Assembly: GCA_019914995.1 (NCBI GenBank)
Contig: CM034128.1
Span: 622,501 to 686,500 of the forward strand
Source: Acanthochlamys bracteata
Lineage: Eukaryota; Streptophyta; Magnoliopsida; Pandanales; Velloziaceae
Length of the DNA stretch: 64,000 nt
Direction of reading: 5' to 3'
The notes under the pieces: model-generated
What the model saw: the letters and a program-made list of their open reading frames with translations, nothing else
What the model was told of the DNA's origin: nothing
Databases searched by the model: none
Shown here: positions 62,304-64,000 of the stretch, piece by piece
Layout: each line of letters opens with the position of its first letter
Numbering within the stretch: the first letter of the stretch is position 1
Program-made: the position numbers and the translations under genes

Positions 62304-63912
62304 CTCAGCTTCTGTGTTCTTTCGATTAATCGTTAAACTTGTTTGTTTGAATGAAATTTGTGTTGGCAGATTTCGTTTGTGTCCGACGAAGGTGTACAAT
62401 TAGCTGAGAGTTCTGTTGGAGATGATTCTGATGTGTTAATCGAGTGTAGAAATGTTCATAAGTCCTTCGGAGAGAAGCAAATCTTGAGAGGAGTCAGCTT
62501 CAAGGTTCAGTTATCTCTTTCTTTTTCACCCCACAATGTTACGATCTACCAGTGTGAAAAAATTGCATCTTTTTCAATACCTCTACTAGGGAATTGTAAA
62601 GATTAATGGTTTCTAATGATTGTGTGATCCACTGAACTTTGAAAGCCGTGTTTTTTAATTGAATTTCTGATGTAGGTTAGAACAAAAGTTTGTGGATTGT
62701 GTTGTGTATGTGATTTAACCGAGTAACATCATCCATGGCATAATATGTGTCAAATCGCTAAGTTGGTTAGCTACCTACAAAACTGAGTAGGCGTGTATCT
62801 TATTCCATGTGTGACACCTTCTTTATGATAAGTGAAGTGGATCACGTTTATAGCAGCTACCATGTTTTGTTGAAGTTTCTTTGACTTTCTGGTGGTTTAC
62901 AAAGTTTGGACTATATCTGGGGTCTGCCTAAATCTTACCTGCCTCAAGTGAAAGGCATCTTCGCTGTGTGTGTCTATTTCTTCAATTTGGACTGTGTATT
63001 GTCATCTAGGCTTTGTAGAGCTCTTAAGAGTTCAGATTCCGATAATCAATAAGTGATTCTTTTATGTATATTAACTTTAGATTAGAGATGGCGAAGCTGT
63101 TGGAATAATTGGTCCTTCTGGAACTGGCAAATCAACAGTACTGAAGATTATGGCTGGTCTCTTAGCTCCAGATGAGGTGTTGCTCATTTTCTTTTCATAA
63201 GAAAGCAGTTGGGACGAAGGCACCTTTAAAACTTCTATGTCTCTTCCATCTATGTAATGTCCTGACATATGTAGGGCGAGGTTCTGATTCGTGGAAAGAA
63301 GAGACATGGTTTGGTTGATGATGAGGAGATAGCAGGCCTTCGTATTGGATTGGTACGGCTAACTCACACTTTCAGCAGATTGAAGTCATTCGATGTTCTA
63401 AAGTCATTCTTACTTGCATCTTTGGCTTCCTTTGATTTTTTTGATTGTATTGACATGTTAGAATTTATTGCATATTCTGAAGTCATCTTTGATTTGATCG
63501 TCCAGTAGATGCAAGAGGCTTGTGGTAGAAGCTCCAGATACTTGATGGTAGATATTGTAGTGCATGTAAAGGCATGGGTTTAGTGCCACTTCTTTCTTGT
63601 TTAGCTAGCTTTTTCTTGTTGGCTTCTTTGTTAAGACATTTCTGAACAGCTAATTCCCTTAGTTTCTTTAACTGTAGGTATTTCAGAGTGCTGCACTTTT
63701 TGATTCACTTTCAGTTCAAGAAAATGTTGGTTTCCAATTGTAAGAGATTATTACTGATTAAGTAGGTCTTATATGTTCCCTTTTTTTTTTTCAAATCTGT
63801 TAGTCGGATAAATTAATGCATATTTGATTCTTCAAGGTATGAAAGTTTGGATATGTCAGATGATCAAATAGCTGAGCTTGTGGCTGAAAATTTGGCAGCA
63901 GTTGGTTTAAAG
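62087..63912 (+). CDS. TGD3: TGD3, ATPase of the chloroplast lipid importer (5' part)
   Basis: Soluble stromal ATP-binding subunit of the TGD1-TGD2-TGD3 ABC transporter, which moves lipid from the ER into plastids. Exons inside the window: 62087-62260, 62370-62504, 63081-63176, 63275-63352, 63678-63739, 63837-63912; it continues past the right edge. A Ser/Arg-rich transit peptide opens with MEFTLSMLSCSSIHSSSSRL. The ABC domain starts VLIECRNVHKSFGEKQILRG; Walker A is GPSGTGKST. Then follow LKIMAGLLAPDEGEVLIRGK, LRIGLVFQSAALFDSLSVQE (Q-loop Gln) and NVGFQLYESLDMSDDQIAEL. The signature motif and Walker B lie outside the window. All junction phases agree. Intron 1 begins with a CT microsatellite. 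Confidence 0.95.
62265..62297 (+). repeat. (TC)n microsatellite at the start of TGD3 intron 1
   Basis: Sixteen TC/CT units beginning five bases after the exon 1 donor (ATG|GTTTTC). Likely length-polymorphic. Confidence 0.95.
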
Positions 63913-64000
63913 GTACCATATAGCTGCTTGTAGTAGTTCCTATTAGTGGCCTGATCATGTTCCATGTTCATTGTTTATACATGTGAAGCTTTTGGAACTC

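Overview
This window is nuclear DNA of a flowering plant, most likely a eudicot. The genes are rich in introns with GT-AG borders, the intergenic DNA is AT-rich, and the proteins are plant-specific or plant-type: an LHC-like LIL3 protein, the chloroplast lipid importer ATPase TGD3, a ROP GTPase, a MAP65, and a type I metacaspase with an LSD1 finger. I cannot name the species.

Layout, left to right. 142-7287 (+): last six exons of translation initiation factor eIF4G. 8105-11692 (+): MAP65. 12122-14905 (-): metacaspase. 15901-17274 (+): ribosomal protein eL43 with a scrambled zinc-finger segment. 17994-20908 (-): CK2 beta subunit. 21879-24520 (-): CCDC97-like protein. 25794-30333 (-): TFIIIC subunit GTF3C5-like, with one clear and one probable U12-type intron. 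30896-38777 (+): DXO1-type decapping/deNADding enzyme, divergent from GTF3C5 across 562 bp. 40963-43015 (+): ROP/RAC GTPase. 44132-44290: tubulin cofactor A pseudogene. 45644-46850 (-): two decayed F-box-like pieces. 47292-51785 (+): three-RRM hnRNP R/Q-like protein. 53992-55362 (-): LIL3. 56025-59736: a degenerate Copia LTR retrotransposon with intact boundaries. 59742-62086: AT-rich DNA with MITE-like and fold-back repeats. 62087 to the right edge (+): TGD3, truncated by the window.

There is no operon logic here. These are independent housekeeping and regulatory genes, many of them in RNA and protein synthesis (eIF4G, eL43, TFIIIC, DXO1, hnRNP Q). Exon borders were set by hand from splice consensus, reading frame and family sequence. 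For every complete model the exon phases add up to an open frame from ATG to stop. No previously undescribed system is evident. The best leads are the AT-AA U12-type intron, the frame-restored but finger-less eL43 gene, a possible alternative MAP65 tail, and several repeat structures.
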